Origin: Aliirhizobium smilacinae | GTDB lineage: Bacteria; Pseudomonadota; Alphaproteobacteria; Rhizobiales; Rhizobiaceae | Length of the DNA stretch: 64,000 nucleotides | Direction: 5' to 3' | NCBI RefSeq assembly: GCF_006335145.1 | Contig: NZ_VDMN01000011.1 | Span: 1-64,000 of the forward strand | Shown: positions 24,430 to 33,318 of the stretch, piece after piece | Numbering within the stretch: position 1 is the first letter of the stretch | Layout of the letters: each line of letters starts with the position of its first letter | Position numbers and translations under genes: made by a program | The notes under the pieces: model-generated | Database searches by the model: none | Told to the model about the DNA's origin: nothing | What the model saw: only the letters and a program-made list of their open reading frames with translations

Positions 24430-25425
24430 TCAGTTCACCGACGCCTGTCCCTCGCTGTGGATCGACGGCGACCCAGCAAATTTTGTCTTCAGCGTTGGCG
24501 CTCCAATCAGACGCAGTCGCTCAGGCAGATGCTGCCTCAGGCTTTCCAAGTGCTTTGTCCAAGCCGCTCCGTCGCGCTGGGCTTCATCAAAGCCGTAAAT
24601 AATGAGATGCGGATTGGGATCGATTGCCGGGGGCTCGCCGCTTTGAGCTATCTGCTTTACTAAAGAGTGTGGCTGTCGGCCGTCTACTTTTCCGCTCGCG
24701 ACTGACCGCATTTCACTTAGTCGTACCAACGCTTTGGCTGTTTGAAGATATCTCTGGGAGAGGTTCTCGGAGTGCTGAGTGAGGGCACTCTCATAGTCCC
24801 TGATTTGCTCGAGAACGCCAGGTTTACCGATGGCGGATCGAAGGCCCGCGTTAGAGAAATGCTTGGCTTCATAGAAGCGTATTGTCGGACGCCCGTCTTT
24901 CGACGTAACGACGGCTGCGTCGATCCGGTCCTGCTTTCTCTTTGAATCCTCGGCCTCATCATCGTCTAGAGCAGTGGGACTACCATCCATCCTAGCAAGT
25001 GCGATTTCGGAATCGATGACATTGTTGTTCCCGACCAGCATCGGATGGAGGCCAGCTTTCTCAGGTCCTACATGAAGCTGGGCTGCCTTGATCATCGAGT
25101 TAAGCGTCTTCAATCCACCGTATGATGAAAAAACTGGAGCCACACCTGAATGCGTAAATTGCCCGCCTTGCAACGAGACGTATGACTGGTTCGGGCGAAT
25201 TAGATATTTGACATGAACGGTAGGAATGATCTTCGACGCCTTCCAATCGATTCGGAAGATCGATGCGCCTCGGTGATAGGCGTTTAAAGAATTTCGTCGC
25301 ACGGCCAGGACGAGATCCTTATGGCCCAGAATGTCTTTCCACCAATTCTCTCCGTCCGACGAGGCTAGCTCATCAAGGGCTTCAAGGAACTGCGGTGCCA
25401 GCATAGGCTTCATGGGTATCGTCAT
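24430..25425 (-). CDS. putative PD-(D/E)XK nuclease
   Basis: This 331-residue protein has a central motif RIDAAVVTSKDGRPTIRFYEAKHF: an Asp, a hydrophobic strand, then ExK, the signature of PD-(D/E)XK phosphodiesterases. The residues before it (about 1-150) and the basic C-terminus are not recognised. It is 6 bases downstream of a small exported-protein gene. A restriction or anti-phage role is inferred from the fold and the island; no partner methylase is present. Confidence 0.5.
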   Translation of the reverse strand: MTIPMKPMLAPQFLEALDELASSDGENWWKDILGHKDLVLAVRRNSLNAYHRGASIFRIDWKASKIIPTVHVKYLIRPNQSYVSLQGGQFTHSGVAPVFSSYGGLKTLNSMIKAAQLHVGPEKAGLHPMLVGNNNVIDSEIALARMDGSPTALDDDEAEDSKRKQDRIDAAVVTSKDGRPTIRFYEAKHFSNAGLRSAIGKPGVLEQIRDYESALTQHSENLSQRYLQTAKALVRLSEMRSVASGKVDGRQPHSLVKQIAQSGEPPAIDPNPHLIIYGFDEAQRDGAAWTKHLESLRQHLPERLRLIGAPTLKTKFAGSPSIHSEGQASVN

Positions 25426-25431
25426 CCTACC

Positions 25432-25890
25432 TCAGTGCCCGATCGCCGCGTATTCGCCGCCAAACCGTTCGCCCCTGCAGAAAGATTCCGTAACGAAGTT
25501 GACGCTGCCCTCGCCAGGCAGAATGAAGAGAAACGGGTCGGACTTCATCGAACCAGCCAAGCTGTCTGGATACTGGTTATTCGCATCAAACTTTAGCGGA
25601 CGGCGTTTCATCGCGATCTTTTCTTCGCAAAAGACCTTCTTAGCGGCCAGCCTGTCCGCCATGACCCAGCGAACGTCGTAGTTTTTGGCGCCTTTTTGAC
25701 CGATTTCATGCCAGCAGGGGTATTGTTTCCCGCAGCTGCCACCCCATTCACCGCCATAAGGGTCCCGCTCTTCAGCGTACGCAGATGACGCGATGAAAGC
25801 GAATGAGATGGACAAGGAGAGATTGCGATAATTCACGGAAAGGCCACCATATAGCGCCCAAAGTTTCCCCGGAAACTGTTTAGATTTCAT
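25432..25890 (-). CDS. small exported protein, unknown
   Basis: This is an open frame of up to 152 residues. A signal peptide is visible in LSLSISFAFIASSAYAEERD, so the true start may be the internal GTG (VNYRNLSL) and the mature protein about 110 residues, with four or five cysteines. That suggests a disulphide-stabilised periplasmic protein. It precedes the PD-(D/E)XK gene by 6 bases, an odd pairing. No family is recognised. Confidence 0.5.
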   Translation of the reverse strand: MKSKQFPGKLWALYGGLSVNYRNLSLSISFAFIASSAYAEERDPYGGEWGGSCGKQYPCWHEIGQKGAKNYDVRWVMADRLAAKKVFCEEKIAMKRRPLKFDANNQYPDSLAGSMKSDPFLFILPGEGSVNFVTESFCRGERFGGEYAAIGH

Positions 25891-25951
25891 TGAGCAAGCA
25901 CATGATTTCCATATTTTAAGTCGCTCTTAATCTGAACTTGGAGGAACGGCC

Positions 25952-26134
25952 ATGGTCGTCGAACGGAAAGGTCGGCACACTGTCTTTGACAGCAAAGCCT
26001 TTCCGGCGCTGAACACGGCCGACGGTAAAGTCGAGGGGTATGCCTGGCTTGCTGAGCGCGTGAACACCTTCATCAACGTCGTCCGACCGCGGGTGAGGTC
26101 GGCAGCCACTGACTACGCAGAGCGCCTTAGTTGA
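25952..26134 (+). CDS. small hypothetical protein
   Basis: This 60-residue frame is preceded by a good ribosome-binding site (TTGGAGGAACGGCC). The product is basic with no membrane segment. It lies alone between two minus-strand genes. Support is only the Shine-Dalgarno sequence and codon-like composition. Confidence 0.35.
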   Translation: MVVERKGRHTVFDSKAFPALNTADGKVEGYAWLAERVNTFINVVRPRVRSAATDYAERLS

Positions 26135-26164
26135 TATGATCTTGATCGACCGAAGCTGGCTCCA

Positions 26165-26797
26165 TTAATCAATCTCAAGTATCTCGCGAAACAGAGCCCG
26201 TGCCCGTCCCGCGAACTCAACAATATCTTCGCGACACTCCAGATTTTCGATGTTCGCGGTAAGACGGCAGGACTGGACGCCCTCAATTGCCTCGAACGGA
26301 AGATCGCCGTGTTGCGCGTCTTTGTCCGGCCAGTGGCCATTGTTCCAAACATGCCTAAGCCAGTTGGTGCTCTCGTCCATCGTATCTGTGCATTTCCAGG
26401 CAATAACGGATATCTCTGAGCGGGTCGTATCCGAAGAGGCGAAGATGTTTGGATCCGGTTCGCCCTTAAAGTCTATCCCCGGGACGAATGCGGTGTCTGT
26501 CGTAACATTGATCTCGAGCATCCATTCCCCCTTTTGGGGGTAGTAGGATTTCTGAGCTGCATTGGTGAAGAGATAAGACGTGCAGTTTAGCGGCAGGAAA
26601 TCCCAAGCCCATTTATCAAATGGTGACGTCGTCTTTTGAGGAGGATGTGCATGGTTGGCGTTGCTCCACGCATAGAACGTCCTGTCCGAAAACAGCTCGC
26701 CGATAAGCCTTACCGTATCCAAAACTCTTCGATAGTAAGAATGAAGCAGACGTTGGGATTCCCGAACGTCTGCAAGCGCATGAGATAATTCAGTCAT
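26165..26797 (-). CDS. hypothetical protein coupled to a nuclease-like gene
   Basis: This 210-residue protein (ATG at 26797, MTELSHALADVR) overlaps the stop of the preceding nuclease-like gene by 8 bases, so the two are probably made together. It is rich in aromatic residues (WAWDFLPLNCTSYLF, WLRHVWNNGHW) and has no recognised motif. It may be an immunity or accessory protein of the nuclease. Confidence 0.5.
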   Translation of the reverse strand: MTELSHALADVRESQRLLHSYYRRVLDTVRLIGELFSDRTFYAWSNANHAHPPQKTTSPFDKWAWDFLPLNCTSYLFTNAAQKSYYPQKGEWMLEINVTTDTAFVPGIDFKGEPDPNIFASSDTTRSEISVIAWKCTDTMDESTNWLRHVWNNGHWPDKDAQHGDLPFEAIEGVQSCRLTANIENLECREDIVEFAGRARALFREILEID

Positions 26798-27569
26798 GGG
26801 TTTCCTGAAAATTATAATCAACAAGAACTGCTTTTGACCGGTGGTCTATTCGATGATGCGCAGTCAGACCGCTGAAGGACTGGATCTGCCGGTAGCCGGC
26901 CAATGCCAGTGCGCTCACGATGTCGCTCAGGATCCTCGTATCACGTAGGTCAGTTGTTTCTTTTCCGACTGCGATCACTGCCTCCAGTAATTTTGGCCAA
27001 TTGGCGGCGAGAGCTTTTACCTCGTGACCGCCTTTTTGCAGGTCCTGGAGGATGCGGCTCAAATAAGAAGCTTCATGCTGCCCAAGCCCGCCTATGGCAA
27101 TAAGGTACGGTTTTGCATCGCCATCAATTGTCGCCGGTAATTCGTGATATGCAGTCCATTGGCGGCGCCACTGGTCGGCGCATTGGTCAAGACCAATTCC
27201 CAGCTTCGCCTCGATGATCAAATCGATCTGAACTGACGGGTCGCCAACGTTAATCTGCAGAAAGACGTCGGGCTCCACGGTTCTCGCTGCGCCATCTCCT
27301 TCCGGCCAGGTCGGCCAGAACTCAACATTATAAAGCTCTACCACCTTATAATCCGGAAGTTCGAAGCCCAGCCCACGCCGTAAAATCTTCCACACCATCG
27401 GGCCTTCAAGATATGAGAGACGCCCGAATACTGAAGCAGTCAGCAGATCCTCTGAGCTTCGAAACAGATCTCGCCAGCTGGCACCAACTGATATGTCCTG
27501 CTTGACGCGGCCGGCTTTGCCATTCGTTAAAGCAATCAGCATTCTTCGAGTTGTCCCTGTGTCTTTCAT
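26790..27569 (-). CDS. putative PD-(D/E)XK nuclease-family protein
   Basis: This protein has 259 residues from the ATG at 27569 (MKDTGTTRRMLIAL); the longer open frame upstream overlaps a divergent gene and is unlikely. The motif EPDVFLQINVGDPSVQIDLIIEAKLG gives the D...ExK pair of PD-(D/E)XK enzymes, followed by DQWRRQWTAY. It heads a two-gene unit with 26165-26797. The function as a restriction-type nuclease is inferred. Confidence 0.5.
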   Translation of the reverse strand: MKDTGTTRRMLIALTNGKAGRVKQDISVGASWRDLFRSSEDLLTASVFGRLSYLEGPMVWKILRRGLGFELPDYKVVELYNVEFWPTWPEGDGAARTVEPDVFLQINVGDPSVQIDLIIEAKLGIGLDQCADQWRRQWTAYHELPATIDGDAKPYLIAIGGLGQHEASYLSRILQDLQKGGHEVKALAANWPKLLEAVIAVGKETTDLRDTRILSDIVSALALAGYRQIQSFSGLTAHHRIDHRSKAVLVDYNFQETHD

Positions 27570-27731
27570 GCAAGGTAATGAACACCTCACGAAAGGCAAG
27601 CTGCTGTGGCGCGGAGGTAAGCGGGGCTGATTTGGTAGCAGTGCCCGATAACGGGCAGTGCGGAGGGCGAGATTGCGTCGATGTGCTAGCCCTTGGCATG
27701 GAGTTTCGGCAACAACAGAGGGGCTCAGGCC

Positions 27732-28127
27732 ATGCGGCAGATCGACATTGATAATCTGGACGAGGCGGCCCTGGTCGAACTCAATGCGCGCATCGTCGAA
27801 CGGCTGCAGTTCCTGCATCATCAGCGGACTGCAGCTGCGTTGCAGGACATTCGGGTTGGAAGCGGCGTGACGTTCGAAGGGCCGGGGGGAGCAACGATCC
27901 GGGGCATCGTTATTCGCCGCAACAAGAAAACCGTGACTGTGCATGCCGACGATGAGCGACAGTGGAACGTGTCGCCGACGCTGCTGAGGCTTACCGGCTC
28001 CCATGTGCTCGGTACGCTGGATGGCGTCATGACGGGCAAGGCCAAGTTAGACGGGGCCAAGTCAGGTGGGGCCGGTACGAGCGCATCGGATAAGATCGTT
28101 GCTTTCCCCAAGCCTGATCGCCGTTGA
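27732..28127 (+). CDS. conserved small protein, possible nucleic-acid binding
   Basis: This protein has 131 residues from the ATG at 27732, with AGAGGGG upstream. A helical N-terminus (about 1-40) is followed by a beta-rich segment (VGSGVTFEGPGGATIRGIVIRRNKKTVTV, about 43-75) like a small SH3/KOW barrel. An Ala/Gly/Lys-rich tail follows. I do not recognise the family. It is divergent from the nuclease-like pair. Confidence 0.5.
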   Translation: MRQIDIDNLDEAALVELNARIVERLQFLHHQRTAAALQDIRVGSGVTFEGPGGATIRGIVIRRNKKTVTVHADDERQWNVSPTLLRLTGSHVLGTLDGVMTGKAKLDGAKSGGAGTSASDKIVAFPKPDRR

Positions 28128-28132
28128 TGTGC

Positions 28133-28462
28133 TCAGGCTCTGACGGCGATCATCGTGGCCAGCGGAGTAATGGCTCGATGCGATGTGCCGATCCCCAGCC
28201 GATCGCCAAGATAGTGCCAGAACGACAGGCCGAGCTTCTGGCAGGTCTTCATCAGGCCGAGCATGCTGTCACGCGCCTGTCGACCGTTACGACTGACCGT
28301 GCCGCCGGAGATCTTTCGCTTGATGACAAAGCCACGCAGATCTCTTTCTGTCGTTTTCCACTCAACCGTGAGAATGCGCCCGTTTCGGCAGGTCTCGGCA
28401 ATTAAAGCGAGATTTTTCGGTGCGATATTCGGCGTTGACGGCTTCAGATTCGGCAATAACAT
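28133..28462 (-). pseudogene. transposase C-terminal remnant (IS66-like, tentative)
   Basis: About 75 residues (TTERDLRGFVIKRKISGGTVSRNGRQARDSMLGLMKTCQKLGLSFWHYLGDRLG) resemble the C-terminal end of IS66-type transposases common in rhizobia. The catalytic part is missing and no partner genes are present, so this is a relic. The family assignment is from memory of similar ends. Confidence 0.5.
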
Positions 28463-28657
28463 TTTGTGTTGTTTGCCTGTTTTTGATCAAGCCTGGCCGA
28501 AGGCAGCCATTTTGTCCACTGCGGGGAATCTCACATTAAGTGCCGAGATCGATGCCAAAATCTCGAATCAAGTGCCCAATCTTCAATTTACGTGCCGCGC
28601 TATCCTATTGAAATTCTTGCATGCCGAGTCTTGCGATGAAATGCGAAACGACATCGT

Positions 28658-30127
28658 TCAGACCGGTTCGCCTGTTTCCTGGGGGAGGGGGTCCCCCGGC
28701 TTAAGCGTCCAAACCATGTGCGTTTTGTTTCCAACCTCTGCCAACACCTTTTCGACATCGATTGGTGATAGGTGCTGGGTCACGGAGGAGGTTGGATGAA
28801 ATTCCGGCGTAAAGCTCCTGACAAGTCGGCTTTCCTCGAAGAAGTGATGCGCGGCGCCCGGTAGTATCTCCATCGGCATTGGAATTTCGGCGTTTGGATT
28901 GTGATAGACGTTGAGCCCTTCGATCCAGGTTTCCTCATAACCGTCCGCATTCACGATGACCCGAAATATTTTTGGCAGGGTTGCGTTGGGGTTATGGTCG
29001 ACCATACGGCCCTCTCGGATCGCAAGCACCTGTCCGGAACCGAATTTTCCCAAGATGCCGAGACGGTTAAATTTTGCGATCGTGCCCGCATTGGTCGAGA
29101 TGACCGCACTGACGTGCCGAGAGTCAGGCAGTCGAAAAAAGCCGGAGGGGACAGGAGCCTTGTCTCCCCATTGGTGCGTCTCGACCCGCACTGGCGAGAT
29201 GATCAATTTGCCTTCGCTGTCGAGAGCTGCGGGATATTCATAACCCCACAGATACCGTTCCAATGCAGATTGTGACCGCACCATCGACATGGAGGAGGAG
29301 AAATCGGCAATCGCAAGGACGAATGGCTTGCCGCTGACATGGGAGTGTTCCCAGTATTTCTTTTTGAGTTTTGAATACAACGCGCTGCCGAACTTGATCG
29401 GCATGTAGTCCTTCAAAAAGCGGTTCACTTCTTCGGGCGTATCGCTCGGCGGTGGAGGCATTATGGTCCCATTCTTGATGGTCGGGCCGACAGTTACCGC
29501 CTCAATATACAGTTCACCGAACAAACCGGCGGCGCAAAAATCGGGGACGTTCTTTTCCCGGCTCAGCACGTATCCCGCCTCGATCAGCATGGCATAGAGA
29601 TAGAGCTCCCAGATGCGCTGGTCGAAACCCGTCGTCTGAAACTGTTCGATGAAATTGCCATCTGCATCCTCATACCAGCGCATCATCGGCTCAATAATAT
29701 TCCGCGCTGGCGAGTATCCCTCGTTGGTTGAGAGCTCAACGAACGAGGGATGCAGCCTCCCTTCGTCGTGGAGATGGCTGAAGAAATCGACTGGCTGACC
29801 TTTTTCATCGCCTTGATAGTGTTCTTCCGCCAGCGCCTCAGCGGCGCTGCGCATAGCGGCGAAAAGTTCTTCCCTCGCTGCGTCAGGGGTGGGAGAAAAA
29901 TCCGTTACGTGGACACCGCGGAAGCAAAGTTTCCGGTCTCTCGCCATCACGATACCTCCGAAATCCTGATCCTCGAGGTCCTGGGTCGCGATGCCGATGA
30001 CATTGCCGCCCTCTGCTTCGAAAAATTCCAGCTCCTCCAAAATAAGCGGTGTCCGAGGGTGGCGAGCATAGCCTCCCAAGGCATTGAAGCGTGTGATGGA
30101 GATAGGTTTGATTTGCAGTTCGCTCAT
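28658..30127 (-). CDS. conserved protein of unknown function, divergent from the nine-gene operon
   Basis: This is a 489-residue soluble protein without signal or membrane segments. It starts MSELQIKPISITRFNALGGYARHPRT and contains a mixed alpha/beta region (about 180-320) and a C-terminal part ending in LSPIDVEKVLAEVGNKTHMVWTLKPG. I cannot assign a fold. Its start is 270 bases from the start of the ParB-like gene on the opposite strand, so the two transcripts may share a control region. It might be a component of the adjoining system. Confidence 0.55.
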   Translation of the reverse strand: MSELQIKPISITRFNALGGYARHPRTPLILEELEFFEAEGGNVIGIATQDLEDQDFGGIVMARDRKLCFRGVHVTDFSPTPDAAREELFAAMRSAAEALAEEHYQGDEKGQPVDFFSHLHDEGRLHPSFVELSTNEGYSPARNIIEPMMRWYEDADGNFIEQFQTTGFDQRIWELYLYAMLIEAGYVLSREKNVPDFCAAGLFGELYIEAVTVGPTIKNGTIMPPPPSDTPEEVNRFLKDYMPIKFGSALYSKLKKKYWEHSHVSGKPFVLAIADFSSSMSMVRSQSALERYLWGYEYPAALDSEGKLIISPVRVETHQWGDKAPVPSGFFRLPDSRHVSAVISTNAGTIAKFNRLGILGKFGSGQVLAIREGRMVDHNPNATLPKIFRVIVNADGYEETWIEGLNVYHNPNAEIPMPMEILPGAAHHFFEESRLVRSFTPEFHPTSSVTQHLSPIDVEKVLAEVGNKTHMVWTLKPGDPLPQETGEPV

Positions 30128-30397
30128 GATCTATCTTTGCACAGTAATCCTGACGGCGACAACAGGGAGTTGTAGGAGCGATCCTTTTGGGGTGCGTGAT
30201 CCCTCCGCCGCCGCCGATCTATGTGGAGGGGCGGATAGGCCTGATAGGCTTTTTGTGACCTGGTTTAGTCATGCTGGGGCCCGTGCAATCCCGAGCAGCG
30301 AAACCGCCAGTAAAATCAATGCGGGACAGTAGAAAAATGAGGAATCTTTAAATTGCTGATGCTACTGCTGATGGCAACGGCAGCATAGGAGGTAGGC

Positions 30398-31423
30398 GTG
30401 GTCGGTGTGCAGCAACATTTGCCAATTTTTGATGTCGAACTCGACCGCAACAATCCTCGCATCCGTCGGTTTGTTGAGGGATTCGAAGGTGAGCTGACCG
30501 ACGACAATATTCAGCTGGCCCTCGATATCGGGGGAGACGACGGGGACAGTGGCAAAGGTGTCACGAGTGCTGACAAGCTGCGGAATTCAATTCTCGCGAA
30601 TCGCGGGATAATGCAGCCGATCATCGTCTGTCGCAACGAAGCGGGCCGATATCTTTGTATTGAAGGAAATACGCGCCTGTTCATATATCGCCAGTTCCAC
30701 GAAAATGGAGTTGCTGGGGACTGGTCGACGATACCCGCAATCGTTCACGAGACACTCGCCGGCGACGGCATCGATGCGATCAGGCTTCAGGCACATCTGG
30801 TAGGGCCACGCGCGTGGGACGCCTATTCGAAGGCCAAATATCAATGGGAGCTTCACTTCAAGCACCTGATGCCCCTGGACCGGTTGGTCGACTTGTGTGG
30901 CGGGGACCGGCGCGATGTTCAGAAGTCGATCAACGCATATGCGGACATGGAAAATCACTTTCGCAAGCTTCACCAACCGGGCGAATTCTATAACACTCAA
31001 CGATACTCCGGTTTTGTTGAACTTCAGAACACGAAGGTGAAAACGGCCATTTTTCGGGCGGGCTTCTCGCTCGACGACTTCGCCTCCTGGCTGAAGGAGA
31101 AGAAGATCGATGGTCTGATCGCCATTCGCCAGCTCCCGCTCGTCCTCGGAGACAAGAATGCCCGGGCAATATTCCTGAAGAAGGATATCAAGGCGGCTCT
31201 CGACGCCATCGAACGTCCCGACATCGGTGCCGACCTACGCGCGGCCAGCCTTAGCCAGTTGGCACGAGCAATTACCGAGAAAGCAGAGAAGATCCCGTTC
31301 ATCGAGATCCAGCGTCTGCGCCAAAACCCAGATGACGATGTCGTGCGGTACGTGCTGGATGCCTTGGACGCGCTGCAGAATCTGGCTGGAGAATTCCAGC
31401 AGCGGAGGGATGATGTCGGGTGA
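30398..31423 (+). CDS. ParB/Srx-fold protein 1 of the nine-gene operon
   Basis: This 341-residue protein starts at GTG, with AGGAGGT 5 bases upstream. The N-terminal third is a ParB-type domain: NNPRIRRF, LRNSILANRGIMQPIIV and the signature CIEGNTRL (E89-G90-N91-T92-R93). In such domains this region binds nucleotide, and in some it is part of a nuclease or ATPase site. The rest (about 130-341) is helical. It is not a plasmid ParB; repB is elsewhere. It shares its layout with the ParB-like protein at 33319. The start of the next gene overlaps by 11 bases. Confidence 0.75.
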   Translation: MVGVQQHLPIFDVELDRNNPRIRRFVEGFEGELTDDNIQLALDIGGDDGDSGKGVTSADKLRNSILANRGIMQPIIVCRNEAGRYLCIEGNTRLFIYRQFHENGVAGDWSTIPAIVHETLAGDGIDAIRLQAHLVGPRAWDAYSKAKYQWELHFKHLMPLDRLVDLCGGDRRDVQKSINAYADMENHFRKLHQPGEFYNTQRYSGFVELQNTKVKTAIFRAGFSLDDFASWLKEKKIDGLIAIRQLPLVLGDKNARAIFLKKDIKAALDAIERPDIGADLRAASLSQLARAITEKAEKIPFIEIQRLRQNPDDDVVRYVLDALDALQNLAGEFQQRRDDVG

Positions 31424-31814
31424 GACGAGCGCGCATACGGTCCTAGTTGAGCGGCTAATATCCTACGTCCGCGCACGGCATTGCCCGCCGCGTGGCCTGC
31501 TTGTCCTCGCCGACCATCATACCTACGGCAACAATCGTCCTCCGCAGATAGCGGGATACACGCCAGATCTGTTCGCCAGCGACTTGCCAGCGACTTTCGA
31601 AGTTATTGGCGAAGCGAAAACGATGGCCGACCTCGAGACCGGTCGCTCTCATCGCCAGATATCAGCGTTCCTCGACTATCTGTCGGTCCGCCAAGGCTCG
31701 AGCTTTTATCTGGTTGTTCCACCGTTTCAGCGACGCCGTTCAGCCGCGATTGTTGATGGATTGCGCACGCCCGCTCACAGCGGCATAGCAGTTGAGGTGA
31801 TCGATGGTCTCTGA
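31413..31814 (+). CDS. small PD-(D/E)XK nuclease of the nine-gene operon
   Basis: This 133-residue protein starts at the second of two adjacent ATG codons, inside the end of the ParB-like gene, after GCGGAGGG. The core TPDLFASDLPATFEVIGEAKT supplies P51-D52 and E67-A-K69, the textbook PD-(D/E)XK catalytic triad. The small size suits a stand-alone VRR-NUC/Holliday-resolvase-like nuclease. The SNF2 gene overlaps its end by 11 bases, hinting that nuclease and helicase act as a pair. Confidence 0.7.
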   Translation: MSGETSAHTVLVERLISYVRARHCPPRGLLVLADHHTYGNNRPPQIAGYTPDLFASDLPATFEVIGEAKTMADLETGRSHRQISAFLDYLSVRQGSSFYLVVPPFQRRRSAAIVDGLRTPAHSGIAVEVIDGL

Positions 31815-33294
31815 ACCCTCCACGCGGCTGAAACGAAACCCGTCGCTGAACCTTGGTTTGCGTCACTCAGGCTTTCTATACCAGCTTGAGGCGGTTGAAG
31901 CCGTGAAGGATCTACCCTATGCCGCGCTTTTTCACGAGCAGGGTCTCGGCAAGACAAAGATTGCCATCGACCTTGCGCTTGAGTGGCTGAAAACGGATGC
32001 TGTCGATACGGTCGTGTTCGTCACCAAACGTGGGCTTATTCAAAACTGGCAGGACGAGATCAAGGCCCATTCGTATCTCTATCCGACGATCCTCGACCAA
32101 AATCACGCCGGAAATTTCTTTGCCCTTAACTCCCCGAGCCCGGTTTTCCTTGTTCACTACGAGGTTTTTCGCACCGAACAGCGTCGTCTGGGGCTTTTCG
32201 CAAAAACTCGGCGCGTCGGCGTTATCCTCGACGAAGCACAGAAAATCAAAAATCCGGAATCGGACCTCGCCCGGGCTTTCCATGCGATTGCTCCGGTCAT
32301 GAAGCGCCGCATCATTATGACCGGTACGCCTGTGGCGAACAGGCCCTACGACATCTGGTCACTCATCTACTTCCTCGATCAGGGTGAATCTCTCGGTACG
32401 GATTTCGAAGCTTTCAAGAGTGGCCTGGATCTCAGCAACGACCTTTGGGTGAACCAGACCCGGCGGGACGCCTTTGAGGACGAGCTAGGTGACCTTTTTG
32501 ATCGCATCCGCTCATTTACCGTTCGGGAAACGAAATTGACGGCTGGGATCCAGCTTCCGGAGAAGCGAATTCAAAATGTTCCGGTCGACATGAGCCCACG
32601 CCAGAAAGCTCTCTACGACGAGTACCGAACAGACCTTGGTGCATCGATTGTCGTCAATGAGCGACAGACGCTCGACGACGCTGAAGAAAGTCTCAAGCGG
32701 CTACTTCGACTGGTACAGGTCGCATCCAATCCTAAACTCGTCGACGATTCTTACACCGAAACTCCTGGAAAATACGCCAAGCTGCATGATCTTGTGACCA
32801 CGGCGACCATCTCAGGTTCAAAAATCATCGTCTGGACCAGTTTCGTTAAAAATGCTGACTGGCTGCAATCTCGCCTTACAGAGTTTGGAGCCGTTAAAGT
32901 ACACGGGGGCGTGGAGCTCGCCGACCGCAACGATGCAATTGCTAGGTTCAAAGCTGATCCATCCGTGAAGGTTCTCGTTGCAACGCCGGGTGCGGCGAAG
33001 GAGGGTCTCACGCTTACGATTGCCAACCACGCGGTCTTCTATGATCGTTCCTTCAGCCTTGACGATTATCTTCAAGCGCAAGACCGGATTCACAGGATTT
33101 CGCAAACCGACACCTGCTTTATTTGGAACCTGATCGCCATAGAATCGATCGACGAATGGGTGGATTCCCTTCTTGCCGCGAAAAGACTGTCTGCCCAGCT
33201 TGGGCAAGCCGACATCAGCAAAGAAGAATATCGCCGCCTGGCAAACTACGATTTCGGCAAGATAATAAAAGAAATTCTCGGTCTGGAGGTTTAA
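31804..33294 (+). CDS. SNF2-family helicase/translocase
   Basis: This 496-residue double-stranded-DNA translocase has motif I HEQGLGKT (residues 44-51), motif II DEAQ (143-146), motif III MTGTP, motif V region VLVATPGAAKEGLTL and motif VI QAQDRIHRISQ. Both RecA-like lobes are complete, but there is little beyond them, so targeting must come from partners. It overlaps the upstream nuclease gene by 11 bases. SNF2 proteins occur in several restriction-like systems (DISARM and Dpd among them), but the companions here differ. Confidence 0.88.
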   Translation: MVSEPSTRLKRNPSLNLGLRHSGFLYQLEAVEAVKDLPYAALFHEQGLGKTKIAIDLALEWLKTDAVDTVVFVTKRGLIQNWQDEIKAHSYLYPTILDQNHAGNFFALNSPSPVFLVHYEVFRTEQRRLGLFAKTRRVGVILDEAQKIKNPESDLARAFHAIAPVMKRRIIMTGTPVANRPYDIWSLIYFLDQGESLGTDFEAFKSGLDLSNDLWVNQTRRDAFEDELGDLFDRIRSFTVRETKLTAGIQLPEKRIQNVPVDMSPRQKALYDEYRTDLGASIVVNERQTLDDAEESLKRLLRLVQVASNPKLVDDSYTETPGKYAKLHDLVTTATISGSKIIVWTSFVKNADWLQSRLTEFGAVKVHGGVELADRNDAIARFKADPSVKVLVATPGAAKEGLTLTIANHAVFYDRSFSLDDYLQAQDRIHRISQTDTCFIWNLIAIESIDEWVDSLLAAKRLSAQLGQADISKEEYRRLANYDFGKIIKEILGLEV

Positions 33295-33318
33295 TTGGGA
33301 AGTTCGGGAGAGAACGCG

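Noticed and set aside
27570..28004. N-terminal extension of the nuclease-like protein at 26790
   Set aside because: The extension overlaps the divergent gene at 27732 and reads as low-quality sequence; the ATG at 27569 begins the protein-like part.
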